A DNA stretch of 64,000 bases, taken from contig SNVD02011043.1 in the NCBI GenBank assembly GCA_013180625.2, forward strand, positions 248,001-312,000, given 5' to 3'. The notes under the pieces were generated by a model. That model was not told the origin of the DNA, did no database searches, and was given only the letters and a program-made list of their open reading frames with translations. The translations under genes and the position numbers were made by a program. The first letter of the stretch is position 1. Each line of letters starts with the position of its first letter. The stretch comes from Boswellia sacra. Taxonomy: Eukaryota > Streptophyta > Magnoliopsida > Sapindales > Burseraceae. Positions 11,728 to 24,216 of this stretch are shown one piece after another.

Positions 11728-12852
11728 TCAGGTTCTATTTTCCCTCTTTTTTGTCCTACAGATAGTTATTCCATGTTGTGTTTCTCTTTTGCTACCAAGC
11801 CAGTTCCATGCTTGTTGGACAGCTTCCTCTCCTTCCAAGTGAATCCACCCTTTTGCCTTAGATATGATTTCCTCCATCTTTCTTATGCCCTTTCGAATCA
11901 AATACTGATGGAATTTGGTTTCAGTCTTCGTCAAAGCACCAGTTGCCGCCTCCGAGTCATATTTTTTCTCCTGACTAAGCTCGTTGTTGAACCTGACTAT
12001 GAACTCTCCCAACTTCTCTCCTTGAGCTTGTTTCAAGGAATAGAGGTCTATGATGGTCCTCCATTGCCTTTTGTTCCTGAGGTACTGAGAGAGAAATACT
12101 TATGCTAGCCTGTGGAAGTTAGTAATTTACCTTGGTGGCAGCAACCAAAACCATCTCAAAGCTGATCCGCTCAGAGTCAGGAAAAACTTTGCAAATTAGT
12201 ACATCATCAAGGGTTTCTAAGGACATTTTTTGGTAGTAATAGAAAAGATGCTTTTCTGGGTCTCCTTTCCCATCAAATAGTTTTAGAGTGGGTATGATAA
12301 AATTTTTTGGCTTTAGGATACTGTTTATGTGGCCGGTATGGGAGTTTGGCTTACTTTTTGGGTAGTGAGCAAAGTAGGTTAAGGGGCTGGTTGTGACTAT
12401 ATCTTTCATCTTATTTTCCAACAAATGGTTCGGCTTCACCATAACTATGTTAAACATCTCCGGGCTCATATCATGAGTGTTTTCCCTAGTTAGGTTGGGG
12501 TTCTATTTAAAGTTTCCACCACCTCTTTCTGCTTTTTAACTTGGTGCAGAAGAGGTATTCTTGCGTCTGATTGCACTCTCAACCTCCCCCTTCTGGTGTG
12601 CACTTCTCCATCATGCTTCTTCCCGACCATCTTCCTATAAAGCTCCCTGTTTTCCTTCCTAGCTTGCTCTAGCTGTTTTCTTAAGTCCGCCATACCTAGG
12701 TCAATCCCACCTTGGTTCCCTTCAAGTCGAGATGTCCCTTCACCCATACGTGAGTTGTGAGCGACATCTTCTTCTATCCTGGAGGTGTTACGAGTTAAGA
12801 CCATCATCTTAGTCACGGAGTTAAGAACAAAGGGTGGCTTCTTGTTCAGCAA
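11728..12852 (-). pseudogene. Gypsy-type retrotransposon gag, frameshifted
   Basis: Three reading-frame pieces on the minus strand (12852-12490, 12469-12119, 12036-11728) align end to end as one gag protein but change frame between pieces. The middle piece has a stretch like LFDGKGDPEKH followed by VFP, and the last has a QGEKLGEFIVRFN stretch. These are the usual signatures of the plant retrotransposon gag family (Retrotrans_gag). The first piece has a charged helical region typical of the gag N-terminus. No zinc knuckle or pol domain follows. It cannot make a whole protein, and the element would need gag and pol supplied in trans. Confidence 0.75.
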
Positions 12853-12913
12853 TGCCTTGAGACTCTTTCAAAAACTACGATTCCTCTAAAAGTTTTCCAC
12901 AAACGGTGCCAGT

Positions 12914-13768
12914 TGAAGGAGCAAAAAATTATACTTGAAGTTGGACTAGATCAACAGCCGATTCTCATTTTCGTTACTCAAATAGTGGCCCAACGAATGC
13001 AACACCACCTTTGGATCAACACAGCTTCACTAGATAGAGGGGGAAAGGTACATACAAAGGCACTCCGATGCCAAAGTCAAGTCTCAGATTTTGTAAAGAT
13101 AATCAACGGTTAGATAATCAAAACATGACTAAATTTAAGCAAAAATCCATAATCTAACTGAAAATAAATGAAAGATTAAAGGAGAAGAAAGATTGGGAAG
13201 CTCTAGAGAGAGTTTTTATATGTAGAGTGACTTGTTCTTGGCTGGATCCCCCATTGGGAGGCTGATTTTCCCTCTATTTATCCTAAATAACCCCTGTTCC
13301 TTTGCCTAAGGTTCCCATCGAGCTCCCCCCTTACCTGTGGCATCACACCATTCTTGAATTGCTTCCAGCAGTATCTATTTCCTCTTTTGGTTTTCTTCTT
13401 CTTATAAACTCTGCACCCAGCTTGCAGTGACGTTTTCAACCTCTATTCTCCTTATTATCCACAGTATAAAGTTTTGTCTTTCTTCCTTATCCAGTACCCA
13501 TGGTCTTCTTTTTGGTTTCTGCATTTTTCCTCTTTGAGATTCGAATCATCCAGTTACTTCCTTCTTTCCCACGTGAAGGCTCAACTACCCCAATAAATGT
13601 TTGCAGACTTTGCCTTCTTTTTTAACTTTTCTCAACAGAAAGAAGTGGGTAATGGCTAGGTGGGTTGGGCTTAATAAAAGTCTTACTTCAATACAGAAAA
13701 GATTTCTAAAAAGGTCGAGTTATGGGCCAAATTAGGTTGGGCCTGTTAGAAAGTTTTGTTCTCCCTCA
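12914..13768 (-). repeat. LTR (5' LTR in element orientation)
   Basis: Partner of the LTR at 8812-9669. The putative primer-binding site lies immediately to its left on the minus strand. Confidence 0.88.
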
Positions 13769-14367
13769 ATGAGGTAGGGGGAAGTATTTTTGCAACAAGT
13801 ATGATTATATTATTATTTCAATACTTTATTGAAACGGGGTAAGGAAATACATGTGTACGTGTTGCAATCATGATAGGAAAAGCTTTATGGGTAATTTTTA
13901 CTTGACATTTTTATCCTCGTTAAATTAGAAGACAGTAGTTATTTGACTTGAAAGTGGGGCTCAAACAGCACCATTACAAATATAAACAAAGAACAGAGCA
14001 GCCCATTGATGCAGACCAGATTGAAAATAGTTATTTGTCTATAAAAATTAGCAGAAGAGCTAAATTTTAGGAAAAAAGTTACTGTTCACATAACAAAAAT
14101 GGTTACCTTTGGAAATTTTTGTGGATGTTCACTATTTAAGTGGATGTGTGAAGATAAAATGTTGGAAAAAACAACACAAATAGTTCAATTTTAAGATGCA
14201 GTAATGATGCGCATGCCAGGCATCTAACTTATTTTTGTGTTAATACTTGGTCGGCTTCAAATTTGTGCGACGAAATAAAGCAACCATGCATGTACATAAT
14301 CCATGCGCAGAGCATTGTACCCCAGTACTGTAATAGCTTTTCTTTTTTACATAATTTTCACTTGTAG
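13769..14367. other. Intergenic DNA, no gene seen
   Basis: AT-rich sequence between the LTR element and the ankyrin exon 5 fragment. I see no coding sequence or RNA gene. Confidence 0.5.
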
Positions 14368-14777
14368 TACACTGTGAAAAACAGGCTCGAGAGGCCGAGT
14401 TGCAACATGTGTGTGCTGCTGAACTAGTGATAGGGTCCAAAATGAAGTATTTACCGTAAAGATGCTGCCACAATTAAGCTCAGGGAATGTTGAAATAGCA
14501 ACAACTTGTCTTGAATTAAAATTATCCGGGTTTGATTTCTTTCCCTATATCGATCAAATCATAAAATTAAGGAACATATCATATGTTGGTGTTGAATGTC
14601 GGCCACATAAGACATTCAATCTAATAAGCAAGACACAACATTTACTGCGGCATTGGGTTCTTTTGAGGTTGAATTAGAAAACTCCATCTGGAACCTATCA
14701 GCAAATTGGCACCTGCTGCTCAACTTTGATCTGTTTCCGGCGTGGCTTTTTACAAATGCAACGAGAGATGCAGTGCT
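14368..14777 (+). pseudogene. Broken copy of ankyrin gene exon 5
   Basis: Matches 23080-23512 of the intact ankyrin gene, including the 3' splice site just before it (TAG at 14365-14367). Compared with the gene it has lost several tens of bases near 14428, carries frameshifts and in-frame stops, and ends with the same segment around the GAGATGCAGTG motif. It has no partner exons 1-4 nearby. The downstream 14795-14960 is repeated at 18190-18370. Confidence 0.85.
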
Positions 14778-16699
14778 GATTTAATATTATATAATTAAGT
14801 CATATACATGCTGGCACCACAAGCCATGCATAGTGACATCATTTGTAAAACCAAAGTCTGTTTGGTTAGCCCAATTACTCAAGCCCAAGCCCACCCATTA
14901 AATTAATTATTTGATTAATGGATGTTGTGGTTGTGATGTATTGCCACTGCCCCATGAGTGAGAATATAATTGAGATGTTTTTAAAGGAATTTTTTTTTTA
15001 CAAATTATTTTAAAAGTAGTTTTTGAGTTATTATGGTAATTGGTAAGTGACTTTTTAATAGTTGACTTGTTTTATGAAGTTAAAATCTTGTTGTTATATA
15101 CTTTGTATATATAATTAGTTTTTATCATTGCTTTACGGGTTCAATCTAGTGGTTGTTGCACTTTTCCTCCACTCTATTGGTTATTGCACTTTTCCCCGCT
15201 ATGCTATGCCAGTTTGGGTCCCGGGGGTGTTGAAAATTTTAAAACTTTGCTGAAGAGAAATAAAAAAACAAATCTTATAATATAAATGAGAACAAAATTA
15301 TTTTTTATAATATAAATGAGGGTAAAATTATTTTTTATAATATGTTTAATGGATGGACTAAGATATTTAAAAATTAGGAGTCATCATATTACTTTTCCAA
15401 ACTTTAGGGGTAGTACTAAATTACTCATATATAAAAAAATCTAAAAAAACTCTCTATTTGATATTGATTTGTATATGTGTATGGATATTAATTTGTTTTC
15501 TGAAAACGATGAACATGTCATCATATTGAGAGTTGGGACACTTGCACAGTTTCCACAAATAATTGACATATTTTCTATATAGATTTTATTTTCTTGAAAG
15601 AAAAAGAAAAAAAAACTTTGTAAAATGAGATCAAATTGCATCAAGCTTTATAGTTCATGCTCTTTGAGGTTTCAATTATTCTATGTCATTTTAAAATTAA
15701 AACCTATTTTTCAAGAGAAGCACCCAGTCTAGTATGAAAGACTTGATAATTATTTGTGTGCGGCATATATAATCCTCTTGAGAATTACTTTATGGAAACT
15801 TAAAATGAAGAAAATATAGATTTCAATTAATAAAATTTAGGATCCCTGAATAAGTTAATAATAATTACTTAATTTGAATTTTTCCAATGTCAAAATGTAT
15901 TAGAAAAATAGATATTCCCTTCTGAATTGAAGTATGGAATAATCTTTTATTATTTAATATGGTTAGATTATGAAATTAACAGTAGATGCATGCTGAGGAA
16001 ATTGAAGTGATATTACTGCTTAATAAAAAGATCTATTTATAAGAATAATACTTCATCACAAAGGCGGACCTAACCTTGCCAGGCCCCCATTGAAAATTTC
16101 AAATTTTATTGTGCCCCCTTAAGTTCAATAGTCACAAGTATACCCTTATATAAAAATTACTTGATTTTAACAAATATGTGTACTTTTATATAAAATTTAC
16201 CTGATTTTAACAAATATACCCTCACCTCTTAACTTAAGGTGTTGTTTTGATTAAACTCTCTTAGAGTTACATAGTTAGGTGGGTCTATTTATGTGCCTCC
16301 ATTTTACATTATTGCATGATTGAAATGTCATGATATATATACTCATACAATTTATTTGGAAAGTATTTAGAATATAGATAATCATAATATGTATTTGAAA
16401 GATTATTTGCAATATATATACCTCATCAATCTAAATTTTTTTAAATATTCTTTGAACCCAATTCGTTATGAATATATCAATATACATATAATCTTAAATT
16501 TAGATGATCAAATAGTACAAAAAATAAATTCTTTAGTTATAGAATATCAAAATCTAAATATTAAATACGTTTAGCTCTCATATAAAATGTTAAAAGAATA
16601 TTATTCAAAACATATTAATTTAATTATAGTCAAACGATTTTAAAACTTATATATATGTTAGAAAACCTTTTTCAAACTATAATATATTGCTTTGGTCTT

Positions 16700-16731
<32 letters not shown>

Positions 16732-17024
16732 GTTCAGAAATAAAAAAATTATCTAATTTTTAATTTATCTATTTTATTGTATATAATTAATTAGTATGTT
16801 ATTCATTTTTTTAGAGGGTACACCAGTGTACATGCATGTGGTATATTTTCCTTATTTATTGTAATTCCACTGTATTGATCATTACAGTTGTTTTGTTCGC
16901 AAAAAATGTATAAATCAAGCAAAAGAATATTTGAATAAGAGGAAATTACAGTTGCATTAATTCGCCTGCAACATGTATTCAGCAAGTAGGTGAAATTTTG
17001 AATTCAGATTTAAAATTCTCGTAG
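14778..17024. other. Insert between ankyrin exon fragments, with a copy of the gene's upstream DNA
   Basis: 14795-14960 is repeated at about 18190-18370. 15460-16030 is a direct copy of about 20380-20960, the DNA just upstream of the ankyrin gene. 16130-16220 has a roughly 60 bp tandem duplication. A CA/TA microsatellite lies at 16700-16732. No gene is recognised; the rest is very AT-rich. Confidence 0.65.
15460..16030 (+). repeat. Direct copy of the ankyrin upstream region
   Basis: Collinear with 20380-20960 at high identity, including the block around GAAATTGAAGTGATATTACT near 16000 and 20920. It is also the reverse complement of parts of 1-720, so the same segment occurs three times in the window. 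The copy stops before any coding sequence. Confidence 0.85.
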
Positions 17025-17110
17025 GAAGTGGAGAAATGAGTTCTCTCTGCATATAAAAATAAGAGGAACGCATGCATTCGGTAAACAGCCAAGGAAATTT
17101 CCAGGGAATT
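17025..17110 (+). pseudogene. Fragment of ankyrin gene exon 6
   Basis: Matches the first 80-90 bases of exon 6 (from 23614), preceded by the same TAG splice acceptor. It opens with GAAGTGGAGAAAT but has stops and small changes, and the PGG membrane part is missing. It follows the exon 5 fragment in the right order but 2.2 kb away, against 97 bp in the intact gene. Confidence 0.8.
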
Positions 17111-20100
17111 AGAAACTAGGGTTACCAACAACCAAGAACAGTAACCATTAAATATCTATTTATTTTTTCATAATTTATTTAAGATAATTAATATTCTTAA
17201 ATGCTCAACAATTTGGTTTGAATTTTGTCCAACATTTTGTTTGCATGTTTGTATTATATATAAAATTTAATTACATTCAACTAGAATAGTTATGGGAGTG
17301 TTTGGTGCACCGTATAGAATTGTATAAATATTAATGTATTGGATGACGTTGTTTTGAATTTTATTAAATAGGATTAAGTAAACTCTATATTATGTTTAGA
17401 TTGTCACGGTATTAGATAAATGCTAACAATATTGTAGTATAGTCAAATTTATAATTAATTGAAATAAAAATAATATAATATATATTTAAAATTAAAATCA
17501 TTTAAATATTTTTAAATTCTAAATATTTTTTAAATAATTGAAGTTTTTAATAAAAATTTTAAAGTTTTATAATAAATTATTTAACATGTAATTTTAGATA
17601 AATTCAAATTTTATTTGATGGATCAAAATAAATATAAATAAAGAAAAAATGCATACAAATTTTGAATTTAAAATTATTTTCAGATTTTAAAAAATTTTAT
17701 TTTTTTATGAAGTTTTTTATAAGTAATCAATTATTTAAATATTTTATAAACAAAGAATTAAAATTATTTTAAAAATATTCAATAATAAAATTAAATATAT
17801 ATGATATTACTTGTATTATTAGTTTGTGCTAGCATGTGGACCACCAAAAAGAAATATAATAAATTTTTACCGCTCCTTCTCCCTTATCCAGCACAAACCC
17901 AAGGTGAGGCACGTCACAAGATTCGGGCAATCAATGCCTCCTTGGTGCAGTGTTTGTGTGCTCTTTTATGCAGCGCCGTCCCTCCCAAACGCCAAACCCG
18001 ATGCCGGTTAAGGAAAAAATACCATCCAATGCTATCCTATCTGTCCCACCAAACATGCCCCTTGTGTATATATGTCAAACTATTAACATTTGAATGGTTT
18101 TGTTAACAGAAAGAAATATATAAACTTTATAAATTTAAATATTTTCAGATTTTAATTGAATTAAAATTTTGAAAATATTGTATGGTTAAGTCTTATCCAT
18201 GTTAACAGCATATGCCATGCATATCGACATTATTTGCAACACCAAAGTTTCTTGAGTTAGCCCAATTACTCAAGCCGAAGCCCAGCCCATTAAATTAAGA
18301 TAAAATGATAATTATTCGGTTAATGGATGTTGTAGTTGTGGTGAATTGCCAATATTGCCACTTGAGTAATAATGAATTGAGATGTTTGTGTGGTTGGTTT
18401 TAAAAAACAAGTGGTGGCCCATTATATGAATAAACAATGACATGCACTTACTCTTTTGCAATATAATATAAAAAGAGGCTAGATATTCATAGAAGGGCAC
18501 TAACATGGCCAGAGGAGAGAGAAGGGAAAGACGAAAAGAAGAAGAAGAAGAAGACACCATTTGATTGTGTGTACAAGAGAGAGCAACCGAGAGCTATGCA
18601 TGTAAAAGATCAGAGAGATGATATTAAAAGGAAGCAAAATACTAAGAGAGAGAGCCCTTGAAAACTATAAAAGGGAGGTAAGTGATTGATAAATTGGCAA
18701 AAGGGAAGGGATAGACCGAATCAAGAGGAAGAAGAAAACTAAGAAAAAGGATCAGAGATTGGAGAATCAAACCAGATCGTAGAGCTAACAAAGATTGTAC
18801 ACTAACTTGGTGAGTCGATTCTTTCCCAAACTTTTAAGTGTTTAATTTTCAACAAATTTAATTATTCATCCTTCATATATCTTTCATAATCAGTTCATAT
18901 AATTGAATTATATTATAGAGTTTTGGGAAAGACAATGGTTCTTATCTTAGTGTTGTTGTCAAGCAAGAACGCTAGATGTTTATACTTATATATGTAGAAC
19001 AAAAGAGTTCATCTTCCAACAATAATTACAAACTTGTTGTAATACAAGTTTATCGGCTACTAGCCAATAAAATAAATGCAATATTCATGTGGAAAAAGGT
19101 TTCTGATATATACATGTATGTATTTCTTTTTTCAGGCTAATAACAATTAAAATTTTATGTATATGATCAAGTTGTTTCTATGTTCATATCCACCATATAC
19201 AGTACTGATACGCCAATATAAATTATAAAATAAAGTATGAACCAACCATGCAACCACCAATATCAACAAAAAAAAAAAAAAGTTGGACAAGTCAGTATTA
19301 GGTGAACATATGTGTATTTATGCGCGGAGAGATTATGATTATTATATTTGTACAATTTGAGAGTAAGAGACAAAGGGGTTATTTAATTTATCTTTGAATA
19401 GCCATCATATATGACGAAGATTAAGAAAACACGTCGTGAGTAGCTATGACCAGTTCAATTATTGGAAAGAAAGTGGCTTAATTGGTAGTAGGAGAGGGTC
19501 TATAGGACATTACTTACATATCTCATGTGATATAGTCGATCAATAAGAGAGACAAAAATAAAAAAAAAGATTTAAATATTAAATTTTTGTTTTATCTTCT
19601 ATTTTTTTCTCCCTCGTTGGTTGATTGCATCGCATCAACGGCATAGTCGGGTCCCATAGACTCTTTCTTAATAATAAAATTAGTTTTATCCATCATATTT
19701 TTATAAATTAAAACATTACTAATCCTTTGTATTTTACAAATTAAAATATTACTAAAATATGTAGTACTTTGTCTTCTTTTAAAAAGTTGAGCAAAACGTT
19801 CGTCGTTAACGAGCCACCATTTGCAGTGGAAAACGTTTACCTCTATTGGATTGTCTTGACCAAAACACTTTTGACATTCAAGGCCAAAACCCTTTTGTTT
19901 TGTTGAGGTCGCACTGTAGTCCAACAGGTGTGTACACATTATAAGCTGTTTGCTGAATTAATTGCGGGTTATTACAAATTAATTTTTAACTTATATTATT
20001 TAGTATCTTATTTATATTATTTCATATCGTTTTATTAAAATTAGAATAAAATAATATCTATTTCTCTTTTTATAAAATTGTAAATTTAAGAAAATATTAA

Positions 20101-21038
20101 TCCGGTGTGGGCTGTGAAAATTTTATCTCTTCTTCTGTCGTTACGCCAAATGTCAGCATCCCATTTATCATGGCTACAGAAGCTACTGTATGGGTTGGAC
20201 TCTAGCCAAACCCCTTTTTTTCGAGTTGGTTTAATTATTTTTTAAATCCTTTTTAGATCTCAAACCGACCCAGAAACAAAAAGTACTAGGACACAACTTT
20301 AGAGGGAAAATAAATATTGGACCTTCAAGTATATTTCAGGCATTGATAGTCTCCTTTCAAGATTGATTCAGCCATTGATTTGCATGTGTATGGATATTAA
20401 TTTGTTTTCCGAAAACGATGAACATGTCGTTATATTTAGAGTTAAGACACTCGTACAATTGCCACAAATAATTGACATTCTATAAAGATTTTGTTTTCTT
20501 AAAAAGAAAAAGAAAAAACTTTGTAAAATGAAATCATATTGCATCAAGCTTTATAGTTTATGCTGTTTGAGGTTTCAATTATTCTTTATCATTTAAAATT
20601 AAAAACTAATTTTCAAGAGGAGAGCCGGGTACTCTAATATGAAAGACTTGATAATTATTTGTGTGCAGCATGTATAATGCTCTCCTGAGAAGTATTTTAT
20701 GGAAACTTAAAAAGAATAAAATATAGATTTTGATTAAAATTTAGGATCTCTAACTAAGTTCATAATAATTAATTAATTTGAATTGTATTGTGTCAAAATG
20801 TATCAGAAAAATAGATATTACCTTCTGCATTTAAGTACGGAATATCCTTTTATTATTAAAAGAATAGTTTAAGATCATTTAATACGGTTAGATTATGAAA
20901 TTTACAGTAGATCCATGCGGAGGAAATTGAAGTGATATTACTGCTTAATAAGAAATATAATTTTCAAGTATTTCAGGCTTTGGTTGTCCTCTCAGCTCTT
21001 CTTTCAGGGTAAATCACTTAGTGCCAAAAACAAATACA
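17111..21038. other. Upstream region of the ankyrin gene; no other gene seen
   Basis: 17150-17800 is extremely AT-rich. 18190-18370 repeats 14795-14960. 18490-18830 is purine-rich with a GAA run; no coding sequence or recognised small RNA there. 19100-20960 is the segment duplicated in inverted form at 1-7720 and, in part, directly at 15460-16030. A minus-strand open stretch at 19592-19939 lies inside this duplicated DNA and is not conserved as a frame in the copy. I cannot place the ankyrin promoter precisely. Confidence 0.5.
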
Positions 21039-24000
21039 ATGGCCAGCCAAGAGCTTGTTGGACCTGCACCTATAGATGTTGATCCCCGCTGGACAAATCA
21101 AGAGAGCACAGGAAGTTCTACACATCAAGAACCAGAACCACCAGTGTTGTTTGATGCCAGACCTGCAGATCAAGAATCTGGTAAGCATTTGCCATTAAGA
21201 ATTTTATTTGATGATTTAACCTAACATATCCTACTTAATAAGCTGACTATAAATAAAGAGGAATCTAACCAAAAAAAAATGTTTATTGATTGTAATAACA
21301 GAGGCGAGTGTTAGGCGAAACAACCTGCTCTTATACGATGCTGCAACGAAAGGTGACTTTGAATGTGCTAGAACTTTGGTTGGGGATGACACAAATTTAT
21401 GGACAGCAAGGATCACAGACGTTGGAGACAATGTACTGTTGGTTGCGGCTAGGGCAGGTCAATGGCAGTTCATCCAAAAGCTGGTGGAAATTTTGCCTCC
21501 TGAAGCGCTTGCGACGAAAGATGACACTGGAACCACGGCTCTCCACAGAGTTGCAACACGCGGAAACCTGAAGACTGCCAAGGCATTGATAAGCAAAAAC
21601 AGTCAGTTAACAGATTTAGAGGACGAACGAAGATTTACCTCGCTTCTCTCATCTGTTCAACGCCCATCTCATAAGGAGATGGTGTGGCACCTCACTTTGG
21701 TAACTAAACCTAAGTATCCTAGTCGTGACTGTCCCTTCACTGGTGATATGGCTGGCAAATTCCTTCGTTTGCTGACTGCTGGAGGTTATAATGGTAATGT
21801 AACTCATAAGTCACTCGTTAAATTATTGATTTTTATATATAATTTATGAGTAACGTTACACTTATAAAATTTATATATAAAGTTGATACGCATTACTCAT
21901 TCAATATCACGTGACTCATCAGTATTTCTTATAGTAACAATTTATATGAATATTCTCATTCACTTGATGACACGTCAACTTTGTATAAAACTTTATATGC
22001 AAACTTTGTAAATATAGCATTATTGATAATTTAGTTTTCAAAATGTAGTTAATAGTTTTGTTCCTACTTCAAACAGATGTAACATTGTATCTGCTACGAC
22101 GCTACCCTTGCTTAGCATTGCGTCAATTTCCTGATGGACATAATTTGCTACGATATTTGTCAGCATATCCTTCTCAATTCCTTAGCGGAAGTAAATTTAC
22201 GTTTTGGGAAAGATGTATCTACAAATGTTAGTATTTCTCACCGATATTCATCATATATTAAAAACTTTTACCTTTCATATAAAATTGTTCATGATTTCTT
22301 TTTTTGTTGATTTGTAAGTTGTTCCTGCCGAAACTGACTACGCAAACACGGGAGGCCCCGATGAAATGCGGAAGTCAATACAATCATTAAAACGCTTCAT
22401 AGTTCAAGGTTTGCAAATCTATTCCTTGTTTCTGTAATATAATTATTCTTTATTAGAAAACAGATTTATTCTTTCATTATTAAGTTCAAGTACTGTGAGA
22501 TCAAATCTTTTGAAAGTTGTTTTTCGAAGCATCATATTTTTTAGTTTTTATTTTTGATGAAATGAATCTTACAGGGAGGGGGTAAATGTAAGAAATTTAT
22601 TATTCTTAATTTACTATATGATGAGAGTATTTCTAAAATAAAACTGTTTGGTCATTCTATTCTGGTTTGGATAACATATTAAGAAATGAAAATTGCTTAT
22701 ATAGTTTAGACATACCACTTTACTATGCTGAAGTGGTATATCGAATCACTTATATTAAGCTATTTGTTATAGGTGATTAATTTTTCAGTTTTTTATTTTT
22801 TTCAATTCTTTCAATCATCCATAATCTCTTCTCATTATCTTATTAGATGAGGTTATCGAATTGCCGTCACGCATGTAAGTCTTTCTCCAAAGAAATTATT
22901 AAAACTAATAACTTAATTTATACAATTGGCCATTAAATCCTCCTTTATTTTTAATTTATAAAGTTGCCCCCCGGACTTTGAAGTTCTGGCTCTGCCTTGG
23001 ATGTACATAATACAGCACAAGCAGATTGTAAACCAGTGGGATATATAGCTTTTATATTTTACTTAATTTTCACCTGCAGTACTCGGTGTGAAACAAGTTC
23101 GAGAGGCCAAGTTGCAACATGTAAGTGCTGTTGAACTATTGCAGATTGTTTTTGAGCAGTTATCCAAAATTGACAATCAGAAAGCGTATATTTACCTTAA
23201 AGATGTTCTGTATGCTGCCACAAGCTCAGGGAATGTTGAAATAGTAACAGCTTGTCTTAAAAACTATCCGAGTTTGATTTCTTTCCCAATATCAGATTAT
23301 GGAAGGACAATTTTATATGTCGCTGTTGAATTTCGGCAACATAAGATATTCAATCTAATATGCAAGTTACCAACATTTACTCCGGCACTGGGTTCTTCTA
23401 AAGTTGAATCCAGAAACACCCTCTGGCACCTATCAGCAAAGTTGGCACCTGCTTCTCAACTTTTATCGGTTTCGGGTGCAGCTTTGCAAATGCAACGAGA
23501 GATGCAGTGGTTTAAGGTATAGATTCAATAAACTTAAAAATACTATTTGTAAATTAATATAAAAATGATGAAAATTATTTAGTTTAGTTTTTAATATATA
23601 TATATTCTCTTAGGAAGTGGAGAAATTAGTTCGCCCTGCAGATAAGAATGACAGGAATGCATTCGGCAAAACAGTTGAGGAAGTTTTCAGGGAAGAGCAC
23701 AGGGATTTGGCTGAAAAGGGAGAGAAGTGGATGAAAGATACAGCAAATTCTTGCATGATTGTTGCCACGCTCATCGCAACTGTAATGTTTGCTGCAGCTT
23801 TTACTGTACCTGGAGGCAACATAAGTGAGAAAGGCATTCCGATTTTTTTGGAGAAGAACGTGTTCATGGTATTCGCTATTTCTGATGCAATATCTTTGTT
23901 TTCTTCATCCACTTCTTTGTTGATGTTCTTGGCCATCCTAACTGCACGATATGAGCCACAAGATTTCCTCCTAGCTCTACCTAAAAGGTTAATTATAGGT

Positions 24001-24216
24001 CTCGGTTCTCTTTTCTTTTCTATAATCACCATGATGGTGGCCTTTGGTGCAACTTTGTTTATTGTACTCGGCGAGAGATGGCAATGGGTGTATATCCCAA
24101 TTATTTTACTGGCCTCAATTCCTGTAATAACATTTGGAATGTTGCAACTTCCATTGTTCATCCAAATTGTCCAATCAACATATGGATCCGGATTATTCAT
24201 CAAAACCTACTGGTGA
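21039..24216 (+). CDS. Ankyrin-repeat membrane protein with PGG domain (ACD6/ITN1-like)
   Basis: Six exons: 21039-21180, 21302-21793, 22077-22226, 22319-22408, 23080-23516, 23614-24216. They total 1914 bases, encode 637 residues, and every junction has GT and AG. Ankyrin repeats lie at about residues 50-150 (exon 2) and 330-400 (exon 5). The C-terminal PGG domain begins near residue 470 with a DTANSCMIVATLIATVMFAA helix and the defining FTVPGG. Four hydrophobic segments follow (about 482-500, 527-550, 573-598, 604-625). Family members sit in membranes with ankyrin repeats in the cytosol; ACD6 acts in salicylate-dependent defence and ITN1 in salt and ABA responses. Which role applies here cannot be told. 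The N-terminal 45 residues are Pro- and acid-rich and not conserved in any family I recognise. Confidence 0.92.
21846..22020. mobile_element. MITE-like insertion in ankyrin intron 2
   Basis: Imperfect terminal inverted repeats: the left end reads TAACGTTACACTTATAAA and the right end, reversed, reads AATGCTATATTTACAAAG, continuing to a shared ATATAAAGTT block. It is about 170 bp and AT-rich, with no coding capacity. A related half-copy with the same GTTTGTATATAAAG end is at about 56570-56750. Confidence 0.55.
22706..22890 (+). repeat. Dispersed repeat in ankyrin intron 4, shared with a FAR intron
   Basis: Similar to 45415-45625 in FAR intron 5: both have ACATACCAC/GCATACCAC, a TTTTTCAG run, CAATTCTTTCAATCA and end near ATGTAAGTCTTTCTC. 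It contains a potential 28-base exon (22847-22874) with AG before and GTAAGT after. Confidence 0.65.

Larger units (their letters stand above)
8812..13768 (-). mobile_element. Non-autonomous Gypsy-type LTR element with gag only (TR-GAG-like)
   Basis: Two LTRs of about 858 bp (8812-9669) and 855 bp (12914-13768) flank a 3.2 kb internal region. The 5 bp flanks are ATAAG and ATGAG, a target duplication with one mismatch. The LTRs start TG and end CA. Next to the right LTR, on the minus strand, is a tRNA-type primer-binding site (TGGCACCG..., about 12896-12911), so the element reads right to left. A purine-rich tract on the minus strand adjoins the left LTR (about 9670-9690). The internal part holds a broken gag and a minisatellite but no protease, reverse transcriptase or integrase. 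Gag-only LTR elements of this kind have been described in plants as TR-GAG. Confidence 0.85.

Noticed and set aside
11654..12108. Plus-strand open frames
   Set aside because: They are antisense shadows of the Gypsy gag pseudogene on the minus strand.
17801..18106. Open frame of 101 codons
   Set aside because: No recognisable domain, no splice context, and AT-rich flanks. Overlapping frames of similar length suggest chance.
18490..18830. Purine-rich GAGA/GAA region as a possible microRNA precursor
   Set aside because: I find no matching hairpin arms and no known microRNA sequence.
19592..19939. Minus-strand open frame of 115 codons
   Set aside because: It lies in duplicated non-coding DNA. 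The inverted copy (about 7110-7440) does not keep the frame, so selection on it is unlikely.
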